This document shows positions 23,230 through 33,742 of a DNA stretch of 64,000 nucleotides, one piece after another. Source of the DNA: Deinandra increscens subsp. villosa. Lineage: Eukaryota; Streptophyta; Magnoliopsida; Asterales; Asteraceae. The notes beneath the pieces are model-generated. The model was not told the origin of the DNA, did not search any database, and was given only the letters and a program-made list of their open reading frames with translations. Position numbers and translations under genes: made by a program. Location of the stretch: positions 3,175,731 through 3,239,730 of the forward strand of contig JBCNJP010000024.1 in NCBI GenBank assembly GCA_039602395.1. The letters run 5' to 3'. Position 1 is the stretch's first letter. Each line of letters starts with the position of its first letter.

Positions 23230-23599
23230 CTACTCGTATAGCTTTAGCAAATCATCCTTGAATTTGGCCTTCAGTTGTTCCCTCTTTAACTTAAGGGCAG
23301 CTGTTACTAATCCTGATTCAGGAGTCCATGGATCTGGCAGTAGCTTTATCTTTGCAGGAATTTCAAACTTGTCCAACTTCGCCTCTTTCCCTACCTGCAT
23401 CACACACATTAAAAGTTCTAACCGTTGATCCAATATTTGATCTTATAAACTATATAAAAATCGTTTACCTATACAAATATGTATAAATCTTTATTATAAC
23501 AGTAAAACAAAGCAGTCCATTGCACAATGGACAAAAATGTAGTTATAGCTAAAGATTACCTTCACTGCAGCATTTGAGTAGGCTCTTCAGCTTCCAAAC
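23230..23599 (-). pseudogene. captured 3' exons of long-chain acyl-CoA synthetase (LACS8/9 type)
   Basis: The last exon (23230-23394) encodes about 54 residues with KLDKFEIPAKIKLLPDPWTP and SGLVTAALKLKRE, ending KLYE-stop. This is the C-terminus of plant long-chain acyl-CoA synthetases, which make acyl-CoA from fatty acid, ATP and CoA at ER or plastid-envelope membranes. The exon has a clean AG acceptor. A 40-base exon-like piece at 23560-23599 with GT donor continues in frame into it (ending AYSNAAVK) but shows an in-frame stop upstream. The rest of the ~700-residue enzyme (AMP-binding motifs) is missing, so this is a fragment. 22600-23229 probably includes its former 3' flank. Confidence 0.8.
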
Positions 23600-25400
23600 C
23601 TGCAAATTTAATTAGTGATCTAATATTCTGAATGAGTTTTAGGTCTTAAAAACACTGTAAATGACTAATGAGATTAAAGTGTATGCTTACTCCAAATCTG
23701 TATATTCTGACATAATCATAACCATTATTTATTTTTCCTACACATAATCTGTATATTCTGGCATAATCAACAAAGTAACGTCCAGACTAAGGTAAAAGCA
23801 TGCCAAAGAAGAAGCAGACTCACATACAAATCTACTTCATGTTGATAGTGACTTATTTTGTAAATAAATATTAGAACATATCATGCAATATCTAATTCTT
23901 AGTTGATACACTCCCTTTGGTCGTGCATCTTTGCATCTCTAGATGAAAAGTCTTAGTTTTGCCTTTTGTTGCTTACAACTGCTCTTAGTTTAGCCTTCGT
24001 TTATGATCAAATTTGATCACTCCTTTCCAAAATATAGACTTTAAATCTCAAATGCAAGAAAATTAATTCCAAAGGATGGCCTTAGAACCTGGTGTTACAT
24101 AATTGGTTATAAGAACAACCACAACATGAGAAATTTCAAAAAGATAACTTTAAATATTGAATGCGTCGAACATGAAAATTTGTTTCCATTTCTATGATAA
24201 TCAACACATCACAACAAATAAAATTATCAACTCGAAAGTTCTCCAAGTACCTGAATAAGGATGCATAATAGGTAAAGAGGCACCGAACACCTCATGAAGG
24301 TTGCACAAAAGCTCAAAAGTTCTCCAAATACCTGTATAATAATTTCAATAACGATCATGAACCCAAATAGAAATCAAAAGTTCACCAAAGCTCCAAACTA
24401 TGACGAAACTGAAATTCAAGCTATTACCTAATTAAACTACCGTCTTGGACTTGCTTTATAACTCAATACCAAGTGAAACTCCTGAAAAAATAACATAACA
24501 CAAACCCAGTTTTCAATAAACATGTCACCAAAACTATCACTACCTCAAAGTGGTTTACATGTAGATATGTGACGTCTAACAAAAAATCTCACTTTCTTGT
24601 TCCTGAGCAGGTTCATTTTTCTTCCTTCTTTGTTGGTGGTTCATCTTCAATTGGTTTGAAGGATTACTCTTTTGGTTGTGCTTTTGTTTTCCTTGTTGGC
24701 GCCTTTGGTTTCCTTGTTCAGTAGTTTGTATTCGACCATTGCTGGTGTTGATATTGCTTTGGTTTGTTGTGGATCTGCTGTCGAGACCCTTACAATGTTG
24801 AATTTGATGACTGTTACATAGGTGGCTTGAATTTCAATGTGGAATTCATGAATTTATTTAGTTAAATTGAACTACATAAGGACAATCACAAAAATTGGTG
24901 TAAGGAGAGACTGACACTTACAATGATAATGTAAGCATAATTTTCAAGCAATCACAACCCTCCAAACAAACTATCTAAAACAGATTCATGCAAAAAAAAA
25001 AAGATAGAAACTTACAGTGATAATCAAAGAAGAATGTCGCCAGAAACAGAAACAGAACCTAACAACCAAAAACATAGCAACTGCAATGCACATTAACAGT
25101 AAGAAATTATGCAATGTGTGCTTACAAAGCAATAATATCCATTCTAAATCATCCATACACATCAATAACCACTAAAATTATACCAAAGAGATTCACTGGA
25201 ATTCACAATCTACAACCACTGAGCAAATAAGCAATTGAACCCATGAATACAAAATTGAAGGCAATAGACAGTTTATAAAATCAGAGGACGATTAGGTGAA
25301 AAACCGAACATGCATTCCAATCCCTAACTACAAAATCAAAATACGAAGCTAAGAACAACATACCATATCACCAACGGCGAAGAAACAAATACACAATTGA
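23600..25400. other. Helitron interior, no gene recognised
   Basis: AT-rich non-coding sequence. The minus strand of 24590-24830 has a Lys/Thr/Gln-rich open stretch (includes PAMVEYKLLNKETKG) that may be another gene remnant. I do not recognise it. Confidence 0.5.
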
Positions 25401-25870
25401 AAACTTCGAAGGTCAGATCCAGCTCCGATGCCTACACAATTCAAATTCAACCGTTAATAGCAGCTCCGACGATCGTTGTGGAAGAATAAGCATAGTTAAC
25501 GGCGGCCAAAATGCGTGAGAACAACGTGGTGTGGAATGAACCTCATCAGAAACCCTAGGATGCGTAAAATCCCAAAACCTACTGACCTGAGGAAAACCGA
25601 TGGAAGGAACTGTGGAAGCGGTGGATGCAGGTAGTGATAGTTGACTGAGGCGATGCGGCGCCGGCAGAGGTGGCTGAGGCGGTGTGACGCCGGCAGATGT
25701 GGCGTCAATCAACTGCACGGTTAAGGAAGTAGCCGGTAACGGAGGTGCGACGGAGAAAACTCAGCGTCAGCGAAATTGGGAACCGAAGGCGGAGAGATAA
25801 TGGAGAAAGAGAGAATGACAGAAAGAAAACGTAGTAGGGTTTTGTGAAGTTTTGACACGTATTTTATCCA
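25401..25870 (-). pseudogene. possible captured 5' gene end
   Basis: A GC-richer island inside AT-rich DNA. On the minus strand a CT-rich leader-like stretch (25800-25750) precedes a Pro/Ser-rich ORF (25718-25413, 101 aa; an overlapping frame is also open). It looks like the promoter-proximal part of a gene. No domain is recognisable, and it may equally be chance. Confidence 0.3.
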
Positions 25871-26411
25871 ATCATAAAATTACATACGGGCGGAATAGTC
25901 CCTTACCAGTGTACAACTCAACATACCAATTTGATAATAAATAAATATATTAAATTTCCATATTAAGTTTTAATTAGTTTAAACATTTAATAATTAATTA
26001 TCCAATAAGTAATTATTCAAATACAATTTTTTATATTAAGGTTAGTAATTATCTAAATACTAAATTTTAATATTAAGGATAATAACAAGTATTTTATTTC
26101 AATATAATAAACAAAAAACCTTATTTTCCGTGACTAGATTTTTTATTCAAACATCCGCTTACCCGGGGGTCTCATCATGGAAAATGATGTTACCCACGAC
26201 ACGTTACGACCGCAGTCCATGCAAGTAACAAAGACCCTCTGTGTTGCTCATTCATCCCAGAGAACACTCACCGCCTAAATGCTCATTGTCCTGACCAACC
26301 TATAATTATTGAGAAACTTTTATATAGTTTTAGAAATACATAATTATCGTAGATTATGATTGTATTTATAGTTTTTTTTAAACTCAGTCGTGTAACACAC
26401 GGGGATAAAAA
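25871..26411. other. AT-rich Helitron tail, nothing recognised
   Basis: No ORF or repeat of note apart from the terminal hairpin and CTAG of the putative Helitron. Confidence 0.5.
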
Positions 26412-26414
26412 CTA

Positions 26415-26415
<1 letters not shown>

Positions 26416-26459
<44 letters not shown>
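26416..26459. repeat. (TA)n microsatellite
   Basis: About 21 TA units between the Helitron end and MITE family A copy 2. Confidence 0.95.
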
Positions 26460-26462
<3 letters not shown>

Positions 26463-26638
26463 AGAGGATCATTTGAGAACCAATTTGATTTGAGAACTAA
26501 AAAGAACTAATTTGAGCCACATGTTTATTACATGCATCCCCCCTCCCATGAATTGTAGTGGTCCCCCCCTGAAATTTGTGGTTGAGATTTAGTTCTCAAA
26601 AGTTCTCAAAATAAAAAGTTCTCATTTGAACCTAACCC
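26460..26638. mobile_element. MITE family A, copy 2
   Basis: TA-GGGAGAGGATCATTTGAGAA ... TTCTCATTTGAACCTAACCC-TA, 179 bp. It has the same long inverted ends as 20640-20808 and a core with C-runs instead of a G-run. Confidence 0.8.
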
Positions 26639-26649
26639 TATATATATAT

Positions 26650-27427
26650 CCTGCGAAAACTCTTCTTTTTGCGAAAACCTAAAAACTAACACTAAAACCT
26701 TCATAACTTTTACATACGTTAATATTTTTCTATGAAACTTGCACCAAAAATCTTAAAATTCTATTGTCTTTGATTCTGGAAAAAATTGATATTTCGAAAA
26801 AAAAATTAGTGCACATGTGGATTATTAGTGCACATATGCAACATTTTCATTAGTACTACACAAATAAGAATTGTCATGCGAAAACATATTGTTTAGGTTA
26901 AAAATATTTAAAAAAACTAAAATATTCATAGAACTAATGATAATTCTACATATGCACTATAACTATTAGTTATAGTGCACATGTGTAGCATAAAATTTAA
27001 AAAATTTTAAAACGTTAAATATATTTTCAGAGTTAAAGATAACACAATTATAACATTTATGGTGCAATTTCTTTTTTAAAATATTAATGTATACGACACG
27101 TATAAAGTGCTTTATTATTAGTGCACATGTGCACTAATAAAAAACCACGAAAAACTAACAAAATTATAACGTATTTGATGCGATTTTTCTAAAAAAAACA
27201 TTAACGTATACTATATGTATGAGTTTTATTATTAGTGCACATGTGCACTAATAAGAAAACGACGAGACGTTAAAGTTTTTTTTAATTTTTTCCAGAATTA
27301 AAGAACTCATAATTCTAAGGTTTTTGGTGCAAATTTTTAAAAAAAATATGATCGTATGAAAAAGTTATGAAGGTTTTAGTATTAGTGTTTAGGTTTTCGC
27401 AAAAAGATGTGGTTTTTATATGATCCT

Positions 27428-27432
<5 letters not shown>
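26650..27432. mobile_element. inverted-repeat element family C, copy 1
   Basis: 783 bp between (TA)n tracts. Ends carry TTTTTGCGAAAACCTAAA in inverted orientation and flank ACTAAAACCTTCATAAC / GTTATGAAGGTTTTAGT. The interior has two perfect 26-bp palindromes (27115-27140 and 27229-27254) centred on GTGCACATGTGCAC. No ORF. Confidence 0.75.
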
Positions 27433-27468
<36 letters not shown>

Positions 27469-27473
<5 letters not shown>

Positions 27474-28231
27474 AAGTTCATGTGAAAACAACTTTTATTG
27501 CGAAAACATGAAAACAAAGATTAAAACTTCTATAACTTTTTCATACATTAATATTTTTTTAAAAAACTTGCACCAAAATCCTTAAAGTTATGTTATCTTT
27601 AGTTCTGAAAAATAGTTAAAAAAATCAAGTTTTTTTTTTAAATTATTATTGCACAGGTGCAATAATTTTTATCATTATTATTATTGCACATATGCAATAA
27701 TATTACAACCTTTATAACTTTTTAATATGTTAAATTTTTTTATAAAAAGTTGCACCATAAATCTTATAACTCTGTTATCTTTATTTCTGGAGAAAATTCA
27801 AAAAATCAACGTTTTTTTTATTTTTTTTATTACTGCTCCTGTGCAATAAAAAAATTATTATTGCACATGTGTAATAATATTAAAACCTCTATAATTTTTT
27901 CATATGTTAATATTTTTGATAAAAATTCGCACCATAAATCTTATAATTCTGTTATCTTTAATTATGGAAAGAATTTAAAAAAATTAACGTTTTTTTTGTT
28001 AATATTGCACATGTGTAATATGATTAATACGTATTATTGCACATGTGCAATAATAAAAAAATCATGAAATTTTAAATGTTTAATGTTTTTTCCCAAGAAT
28101 TAAAGGTGACATAATTTTAAGACTTTTGGTGCAATTTTTTTACAAAAATATTAACGTATGAGGAAGTTGTAGAGATTTTAATATTTGTTTTCGTGTTTTC
28201 GCAATAACATCTTGTTTTTATTTGATCATTC

Positions 28232-28234
<3 letters not shown>
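27469..28234. mobile_element. inverted-repeat element family C, copy 2
   Basis: 766 bp, TA-GGGTAAAGTTCATGTGAAAA ... TTTGATCATTCCCC-TA. Inverted ATTGCGAAAACA ends and the same layout as copy 1. Its palindromes are of the form ATTGCACATGTGCAAT, the best at 28032-28055 (24 bp perfect). The small ORF at 27750-28067 is AT-driven. Confidence 0.75.
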
Positions 28235-28266
<32 letters not shown>

Positions 28267-28270
<4 letters not shown>

Positions 28271-28448
28271 TAGGTTCAAATGAGAACTTTTTCTTTTAAG
28301 AACTTTTAAGAACCATTTTGAGCCACTCATTTTCAGGGGGAAGCATTCAAATTCATGGGGGGGGGGGGGGGGGATTTCCCTATGTATAACTTGTGGCTCG
28401 GAATGTTCTCAAAAGTTCTCAAAACCATTTGTTCTCAAATGATTCTCT

Positions 28449-28451
<3 letters not shown>
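28267..28451. mobile_element. MITE family A, copy 3
   Basis: TA-GGGTTAGGTTCAAATGAGAA ... TTCTCAAATGATTCTCTCCC-TA, 185 bp, with a run of about 18 G in the core. Neighbouring (TA)n tracts are 28236-28266 and 28452-28496. Confidence 0.8.
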
Positions 28452-28503
<52 letters not shown>

Positions 28504-28504
28504 T

Positions 28505-28930
28505 GGGATGGTTCCAGTGCGGACATGTATTTTGCCTACGAACGGTGCAAACATGCATAAAAATCCGTTTTTTTGTCCTACGATGTAGTTTTAGTGCGAC
28601 TATATTATCAGAAATAGTGTTAGGTAGATGTATACATGTACCAGTGCGGTTTCTTAATCCATTCCTTAATGATTTTTTAATTTATATGTATTCCAGCACA
28701 TAAAATTATACCAGCATAGTATATAATTATACTAGCACAAAAAAATTTGTGCATTAGCCAACACCATTTTTGATCATACATCAGCAACATTTCTGATCAT
28801 ATATATGTACCAGCACACATTCCTGATCATATACCAGCATTAAACTACATCGTATGACCTAGAAAAAATATTTTTATGCGTGTTCGCACCGATATTAGGC
28901 AAAACACATATTTGCATTTGAACCTCTACA
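28505..28930. mobile_element. inverted-repeat element family D
   Basis: The left end has GTATTTTGCCTACG, GCATAAAAATCC and TACGATGTAGTTT; the right end carries the complement of closely related segments (GTTTTGCCTA, GCATAAAAATA, TACGATGTAGTTT). It is about 425 bp, with several ACCAGCACA motifs inside and no ORF. Confidence 0.65.
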
Positions 28931-28996
<66 letters not shown>

Positions 28997-29048
28997 GATA
29001 CATACATATATATATATATAGAATTATGTATATATATATATATATATT
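28931..29048. repeat. (CT)n / (TA)n simple repeats
   Basis: A (TC)n run at about 28932-28962 passes into imperfect (TA)n to 29048. Confidence 0.9.
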
Positions 29049-29718
29049 TAAAAAATTTGCACCAAAAGTCTTAGAATTATGTTATCTTTAATTCTATAAA
29101 AAATTTTTTTAAAAATAACGTTTTTTTATGGTACACATGTGCATCACACAAAAAAAAAATACCATAAAAAAATTCATACTTTTAGTATGAGTTAATATTT
29201 TTTTCTAAGTTGCACTAACCATATATTTTATATTTCTGTCATTTTTTTTTTGTATTTTTTTGAATGATGCACATGTGCATCACACCAAAAAAAACCTAAT
29301 ACGTGTGGTATACATTAATAGTTTTAAAAAAAATTGCACCCTAAATCTTATATTGTGTTATCTTTAGATCTAAACAAAAAAAATAACATTTTATAACTTT
29401 TTAATTATAAGTTGCACATGTGCACTATGTATCATTATAATTATTACCATAAATATTTTAGTGTTTGTAATATGTTTTTAACATAAAGATTTTTTTTTTC
29501 GCATGATAATTCATCTTTATGGAGTAGTAATGATAATGATGCACATGTGCATCACACGAAAAAAAACGTTATTTTTTTTTAAATTCTTTTCCAGAATTAA
29601 AGATAATATAATTCTAAGACTTTTAGTAAGAATTTTATGAAAAATATTAACGTATGAAAAAGTTATGTAGGTTTTAATATTTGTTTTCGCAATTTCACAA
29701 AAAAGGTGTTTTCGCAGA

Positions 29719-29720
<2 letters not shown>
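29049..29720. mobile_element. inverted-repeat element family C, copy 3 (one end weak)
   Basis: It is related to 26650-27432 and 27469-28234 (TTGCACCAAAAGTCTTAGAAT near the left, inverted TTCTAAGACTTTTAGT and GTTTTCGCAATTTC near the right). Palindromes are TGATGCACATGTGCATCA at 29265-29282 and 29537-29554. The GCGAAAAC terminus is clear only on the right. Confidence 0.6.

Positions 29721-29721
<1 letters not shown>

Positions 29722-29768
<47 letters not shown>
29722..29768. repeat. (TA)n microsatellite
   Basis: About 23 TA units between family C copy 3 and family E copy 2. Confidence 0.95.
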
Positions 29769-29776
<8 letters not shown>

Positions 29777-30115
29777 TTGTACAAAGGGGATTTTACCTGC
29801 GAAGTGTGCGAAGAGAGGAGAGCCGGAGACGTGTTGTTCCGAGTTTCTACACGGAGGGGCTTCTTCGTCATTTTTACATGTGTTAAATGGTAAGCCTTGC
29901 GTGATTTTTTAAAGCGCGCTATTTTGTTCCGGATTTTTAAAATGACATAATACTTTCCTTGCGCTTTTTGTGTTATTTATGTGCCTAAGTTATAAAAAAA
30001 CATTTTTTGTGTTATTGCGTTATTTTATACAACAATAAATAATGATAAATTCCATTAAACATGGTTTTTTTAGGTTGAAATAAAATTACAAATAACATAC
30101 AAATCAACTACTGAT
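29769..30115 (+). mobile_element. dispersed repeat, family E, copy 2
   Basis: It starts beside (TA)n with ATCTTGTACAAAGG and continues with GCGAAGTGTGCGAAG, GTGTTGTTCCGAGTTT, GGAGGGGCTTCTTC and GCGTGATTTTTTAAAGC. It is the inverted counterpart of 20108-20466. The far end is not marked by (TA)n. No ORF. Confidence 0.6.
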
Positions 30116-30159
30116 ATTTTGACAGAAAAGACTTCTTCAAATCGACTGACGCTTGAAGG

Positions 30160-31419
30160 CACTAGTACAAATATGATCTTCGGTCACACCAGAAAAGTGT
30201 GACCATAAGTGATTAGTCACACTTTTTTTTCCGTCCCATCCGTGACCAAAAGTCGCGCCATATTTGGTCACATACAGTGACATTGAATTTCAGTGACCAT
30301 ATGATACGAAAAAATGTAACCGTAGATAAAAGGTGTGACTATAGACTAGCGATTTTTCTTGCTGGATAAATGATTTTTATCGAATAATGTCATCATAAAC
30401 CCTTTTTAGTAAATGGTGAAATGATGTTCGCGTTCACTGTGACGTTTTGCTAATAATTGGTCACATAACTAATAATTTAGTGTGACTATTGTTTAGGTTT
30501 TAGAGACACACAATTTTGTTATATGTGACTATTTCATAAACGTTGATGTAGAAATAGTTTGAAGTGTTACTATTTCATAGTTTTAAGTCACACAAAAATG
30601 CCTTAAAGTGACTAATGGTTGGTATATGTTCACAACTAAACACCTAGTTGGTAATATAAAGTAACCATTACATATCTTTGGTGACATAATGTTCCCAAAT
30701 GGTCACATGTTTTTGTGTTCACTGTGACGTTTTGCTATCAATTGGTCACATGACAAATATTTAGGTGTGACTATTGTTTAGGTTTTAGAGACGCACAGTT
30801 TTGTTATGAGTGACCATATCATGAAAGTTAATGTAGAAATAGTTTGAAGTGTGACTATTTCATAGCTTTTAGTCATACAATAATTTCTTAAAGTGACTAT
30901 TGGTTGGAAAATTGTCACAATTAAACACCTAGTTTTTAATATAAAGTAACCATTATATACTTTTTAGTCACATAAGAGAAATAAAAATATGATTAGAAAT
31001 GTTTTATAATCACATTAAGTATTTGTAAGTGTCATTTTTTGCTAACCTTTAGTCACATTATTTTTTACTTTTCGTTATTACATTTGCCCTTTAGTCACAT
31101 ATGTTACATATATACATGACCTTAAAACAAGCACAAACATTCACCACAAACAATCACAAGGTCTTTTGGCTAGGCTTTATGCACCAAACATATATCTAAA
31201 GTACATCCATATGTACAAATGGTTCCCTTTTAACCCATTTCCTTTTTCGGTCCAACACAAAACCGAAAACTTGGGTTTGTTGTCCAAACAACAAAAACAA
31301 CAAAATGATAAAATGTTTTAATCTTCCAAGATAACCACATGCATGTTAGTGAAGCATCTTGAAAGACAAAGGGAAACCATGAACAAAACTTTTGGTTTGT
31401 GGTATGAGAAACCAAAACC
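30160..31419 (+). mobile_element. CACTA-like (En/Spm) element end
   Basis: It starts CACTAGTACAAATATG, a typical CACTA terminus, followed by about 1 kb dense in GTGAC/GTCAC motifs in both orientations, as in the subterminal transposase-binding regions of this superfamily. 30432-30716 is repeated once in tandem with a 285-bp period (30717 to about 30980). No transposase is visible. The element runs into the N gap, so its other end is unseen. Confidence 0.55.
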
Positions 31420-31919
31420 NNNNNNNNNNNNNNNNNNNNNNNNNNNNNNNNNNNNNNNNNNNNNNNNNNNNNNNNNNNNNNNNNNNNNNNNNNNNNNNNN
31501 NNNNNNNNNNNNNNNNNNNNNNNNNNNNNNNNNNNNNNNNNNNNNNNNNNNNNNNNNNNNNNNNNNNNNNNNNNNNNNNNNNNNNNNNNNNNNNNNNNNN
31601 NNNNNNNNNNNNNNNNNNNNNNNNNNNNNNNNNNNNNNNNNNNNNNNNNNNNNNNNNNNNNNNNNNNNNNNNNNNNNNNNNNNNNNNNNNNNNNNNNNNN
31701 NNNNNNNNNNNNNNNNNNNNNNNNNNNNNNNNNNNNNNNNNNNNNNNNNNNNNNNNNNNNNNNNNNNNNNNNNNNNNNNNNNNNNNNNNNNNNNNNNNNN
31801 NNNNNNNNNNNNNNNNNNNNNNNNNNNNNNNNNNNNNNNNNNNNNNNNNNNNNNNNNNNNNNNNNNNNNNNNNNNNNNNNNNNNNNNNNNNNNNNNNNNN
31901 NNNNNNNNNNNNNNNNNNN
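31420..31919. other. scaffold gap of exactly 500 N
   Basis: The round length suggests a placeholder of unknown true size. By comparison with the right LTR of gypsy3, at least 1.27 kb of LTR is missing here. Confidence 0.95.
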
Positions 31920-32397
31920 ACATAGATACTTATTCGATTACGTTCCTCATGATGTTATCATTTTTACAAAGGTAGAATCGTGCCTTTTATCCACATAAAA
32001 TCATAATCTTGTATACATAAAATCATAACTTCGTTTACATAAAATGATAAACTTTATTACATGAAATCATAGGTTTTGCTCAACATAAAATCATAATTTG
32101 TATAGAGTTTTCAAACCGGATAATATATATTTAAATATCTCGTCTTTATCTAGTTTTATATTTTATGAAACTTTATAGAGTTTTACATAAAATAATATAA
32201 GTTTTCCAATTTATTATTCACATAAAATCATACAACTATTACCTGAAATCATACATTTCATTAACATAAAATGATATTGTTCATCTACATAATCTTATAA
32301 TATTTGTTATCACAAAACTATAATTTTATTACATAAAATAATAACTTTTATACATATGTTTATTCAATTACATTTCACATGAAATGATAGCAAAACT

Positions 32398-32431
<34 letters not shown>

Positions 32432-33712
32432 TCATTTTTCTTATTTATTTTTATATTAGTAACAATAATACGTTCGGGTTTACAATCGTTCCTCACACGA
32501 CGCGTATACAAAGTTACTAATATGATAACCAAGTAACGAACATGGTTATACCTTCCGGAACAACAGTTACGGGAGCACGGGTATGCCACCAGAAGAAGAA
32601 AGGAGGAAAAATGGGGAGAAAACGTCGGCCGCCGCCGTGGCGCCGCCGTACCTCCGCCAGAGACTGCCGCCGCCAACTGGGAAAGTCGCCGGAAAAACAA
32701 GGGGAGCCTTAGGCTCTCTTGGTCTCTCTCTCAACCCGCACACACCACACCTTTAAGTGTGTTTAGTGATTTTTAGAGTAAATGAGAAAATGAGGTTAAA
32801 GGGATTTAAATAACTCCAAATAATTCTAGGAGTATCACACTGCAATTCAGTAATATATATCTGACCACAATGAACATTAATCGTCTTGTAAATTATCCGT
32901 GATACTTTCGTCATGACTGTAATATTATGAATCCCATGTAAAAATTCTCGGAATATGTAATACATCATATTAAACATAATCTAGTGAACCTTCGGTTAAA
33001 CTCGCGGTATAAAGCGCGTATACGACGCGTATACGTTTACCTCCGTTTCACGAACCGAACACATCTCCACGGCTGTAATTCTCAGTAAACACTCTGAAAA
33101 ATATTTATAACTCCACAGAGTCGTTAAATTAATCTTAAACAATTAAATAATCAATTTTGGTTATTCTCGCGTAACCGAACGGTTTACCAATTTCATCGGT
33201 TCCTACGGTTATCCTTTCCAACGACCAGAACATCAATGATTAAGTATCCGACACTTCTAAACACTCTAATTCAGCCTCAGTGACTATTCTGTCACTACCG
33301 GTGATGCACGCGCGTTAAGCGCCGTTTGCCGTTTTCGTTCGCACACACCACATGTAAACATCTTAATAGACTTTCTGAAAAATATTAACGTATGTGTTAA
33401 TATAACCATTATCAAAATCGCTCGAACCAACGTATTTAAATTAACGTCTGGTTATCCGGCACGTTTACCGATTAAACAACGAACTTTACCGGTTTACACT
33501 AAATTTACTTTTATCGTTCCACAATATTTCCAACAACATAAGAATCACCAAAAATACTTTTGGAAACTTATCCGGACATCGGATATTTGAATTGGGCCAT
33601 TGCTGGGCCGCAAGTCTCTAAATGGGCCTAACGGGCCTAACTGGGCTCAACAGTCCAATTCATTAATCGGAAAAATTTCCCTCCGATTTACCGGAATTAA
33701 CCAGGTGTTACA
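31920..33712 (-). repeat. 3' LTR of gypsy3, partial
   Basis: It aligns with 39828-42405. 776 bases present in the right LTR (40477-41252) are absent; the junction falls at a shared CCGG (32555-32558). An array of ACATAAAATCATAA-like units (about 31978-32345) is shared with the right LTR. Confidence 0.85.
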
Positions 33713-33742
33713 TCCTCCCCTCTTTAAAGGAATTTTGTCCCG
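33713..33742 (-). other. polypurine tract, gypsy3
   Basis: The minus strand reads CGGGACAAAATTCC...AAAGAGGGGAGGA immediately before the LTR start TGTAACACC. Confidence 0.8.

Larger units (their letters stand above)
22409..26415 (+). mobile_element. putative Helitron with captured gene pieces
   Basis: The left end is TC followed by ATATCATAATATTATATAAA and GGGACACTTGTCATCATC, which is how many plant Helitrons begin. The right end is the small hairpin CGTGT-AAC-ACACG (26389-26401), eleven bases, CTAG (26412-26415), then T. Both outer flanks are (TA)n, consistent with insertion between A and T and without target duplication. No Rep/helicase is visible, so it is non-autonomous. It contains acyl-CoA synthetase exons on the minus strand (23230-23599). 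A second Helitron terminus of opposite orientation lies 120 bp from its left end. Confidence 0.5.

Noticed and set aside
31318..31975. Long ORFs of about 200 aa
   Set aside because: They run through the 500-N gap and have no meaning.
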